This document shows, in pieces, positions 62,584 to 64,000 of a stretch of 64,000 nt of DNA. Each line of letters begins with the position of its first letter. Within the stretch, counting starts at the first letter, position 1. The DNA is from Bimuria novae-zelandiae CBS 107.79 (taxonomy: Eukaryota > Ascomycota > Dothideomycetes > Pleosporales > Didymosphaeriaceae), in the NCBI GenBank assembly GCA_010015655.1, contig ML976675.1, positions 310,001 to 374,000 of the forward strand. Reading direction: 5' to 3'. The notes under the pieces were generated by a model, which saw only the letters and a program-made list of their open reading frames with translations, was not told the DNA's origin and did not search any database. The position numbers and the translations under genes are program-made.

Positions 62584-64000
62584 CTACACACCACCTCCCC
62601 TCCCCCTTCCATCAACCCACTCCACGCCTCCCCCAACCCTCTCAACCCCCCACCGCACCGCACCCCTCCTATCCCTAAACCACCCCAACCTCGTCTCCAC
62701 CCCACTCCTCTCCAGCTCCTCTCTCCCCCTCGAATGCACCAAGCGCATCAACTCATCGCTCCCCGCAACCAAGCACAGGAAATCCGCCACGCATTCGAGC
62801 GGAAACTGCAGCGACGATGCGGGATACACGACTCTAAGACTCACTATGAGAACAAGCAGTATACCCAAGAGGGCGAAAATGATGCCAAGCGAGAGCCACA
62901 GCGCCACTTCGTTGGTCTTGAGCACTACGATGCGCTCTGTCAGCGTGGCGTTCACGCTGCGGGACCCCCGTCCTGCTCGGGGTACACTCCTCTCGTATAA
63001 GTTCTCAAACACCGTCCTTTCGGGTGTAGCCCCGTACGTCCAGCGCCCCGTCGCCGCGAAGTGTTTGAAGAACGTTTGAAACGTTTTCTGCGAGTGACGG
63101 AGCAGAGTCTCAGGAGCGAGGAGGGCTGTGTTGTTCATGCCGGCGAGGTGCAGGGTAGCGTACGACATGAAATCCATATTATAACCGTTATTACTGTCGC
63201 GGATGTTGAAGTGCTCCGAGTTAAGGTCCTCGAGGATGCCATTGAAGGAGAGCCAGGAGGTGTATTTTTCGGGGCGGACGATGTGTGGGGCAGTCAGCAT
63301 CTGGGAGAGGAAGAGGAAGCCGTAGCTGGAATGCTGGTTAGTGATGGTTCTGCTGGGGTGTATATAATTTGTATATAGGGCCGCCGTGAGAACTATTTGA
63401 TGGATGATAGTGCGGCTTTGATCCAGCGAACTACTTCTCTGTGGAAAGAGCTTACCTACCTAACGTTTCCTCTACAGGTGCTGGACCGTGGCGCAGAATA
63501 CTCGATGTCATAAGCATGATCCCATGCACCCGGCGCAGGATGTGGCTCGTGAAGCAGATGGAAGTCGAAAATCTGACTCGACGTCTTAGCAAAGGTGATG
63601 CTCGCATTCGCCTGCTCGATGATGGGAGTACACTCCATGATGGATATTTGCGGCCTGTGCAAGAAGTACAGAAGCGTTTCATTTCCGTTTCCAACCGCGA
63701 GGCTGAGGAGTGCTTCAGCACCAGACACGGGCGTCGTTGCGGCTTGCCCGACAATCCACTTGATGAGAAAATGGCGCGGGTAATTGCCCGGCACTCGCAA
63801 GACCTCCGGTCCCTCTGCGCCGACTGGCACTTCGGTTTCTTCTTCGTTAAGTGTACTATTGTTGGACCAATAAGCGATCGTAGACTGCTTCTCTGGGTCA
63901 GTGCCATTGGCGCAGCAAGCCATGCGCCTTGGTACAGTGAAGATAGGCGCCTTGGAAGTGTTTGAAAAGAGCGTATTAGGAAGAACGTAGCCAGTAATGT
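62584..64000 (-). CDS. DUF3433-type large membrane protein, 3' part (5' end outside window)
   Basis: Two exons are visible: one open from the right edge to 63460, and 63325-62584. They join as RGNVS-YGFLFLSQMLTAPH through a 134-nt intron. The visible part (about 400 residues) matches the C-terminal module of fungal DUF3433 proteins: TIAYWSNNSTLNEEE, EGPEVLRVPGNYPRHFLIKW, PGAWDHAYDIEY, EKYTSWLSFNGILEDLNSEH, FQTFFKHFAATGRWTYGA, then a transmembrane helix VALWLSLGIIFALLGILLVL. VAGSDELMRLV and TRLGWFRDRRGAVRWGVERV follow on the cytosolic side. These are multi-spanning plasma or organelle membrane proteins of unknown function. The frame is open to base 64000, so the start lies beyond the window. 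Confidence 0.88.

Overview
The window is nuclear DNA of a filamentous ascomycete, probably a Dothideomycete. Genes are compact, with introns of about 46-62 nt bounded by GT..AG and CTAAC/CTGAC-like branch points. Many products are fungal-specific (Zn2Cys6 factor, DUF3433 membrane protein, PP-Z phosphatase). The transposon island shows repeat-induced point mutation (RIP): CAG, TGG and CGA codons have become TAG or TGA, and the sequence is very rich in TA. The class-level placement is an inference from protein character.

Left arm (1-20.9 kb), in order: a disordered protein with a CxxC pair (-); phosphopantothenate-cysteine ligase CAB2 (-); a broken Zn2Cys6 factor joined to an unrelated 3' fragment (+); elongation factor Spt5 (+); an F-box-like protein (-); pantetheine-phosphate adenylyltransferase CAB4 (-); and, divergent from CAB4, a DCAF7/AN11-type WD40 protein with two polyglutamine tracts (+). 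Two steps of coenzyme A synthesis thus lie within 12 kb. A long T22-G33-G38 homopolymer block lies before the island.

Island (20,911-37,465): a four-element nest of transposons whose boundaries can be read to the base. The outermost is a Ty1/Copia element (-) with 196-bp LTRs and the 5-bp duplication GTGGT. Inside it sits a Ty3/Gypsy chromovirus (+) with 477-bp LTRs and the duplication TAAGA. Inside that sit two pogo/Fot1-like DNA transposons, with TA duplications and terminal inverted repeats of 42 and 50 bp. A run of 500 N interrupts the second pogo element. All internal coding sequence is degraded by RIP, but the short Copia LTRs are almost untouched.

Right arm (37.5-64 kb), in order: secreted alpha-carbonic anhydrase (-); an orphan exon (-); PP-Z phosphatase (-); aldehyde dehydrogenase with two possible starts (-); N-terminal protein methyltransferase (+); Mediator subunit Med8 (-); a six-exon protein of unknown function (+); very-long-chain acyl-CoA synthetase FAT1 (+); a charged disordered protein (+); MEMO1-family protein (-); a small protein with a C-terminal Cys cluster (+); a mitochondrial-type protein (-); a degenerate tRNA-Val-like sequence (+); and the 3' part of a DUF3433 membrane protein (-) that runs off the window. 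These are mostly single housekeeping genes. I see no biosynthetic cluster or defence system. The most informative structures are the nested island, the chimeric transcription factor locus and the CoA gene pair. Exon coordinates were derived by hand from splice signals and frame continuity.
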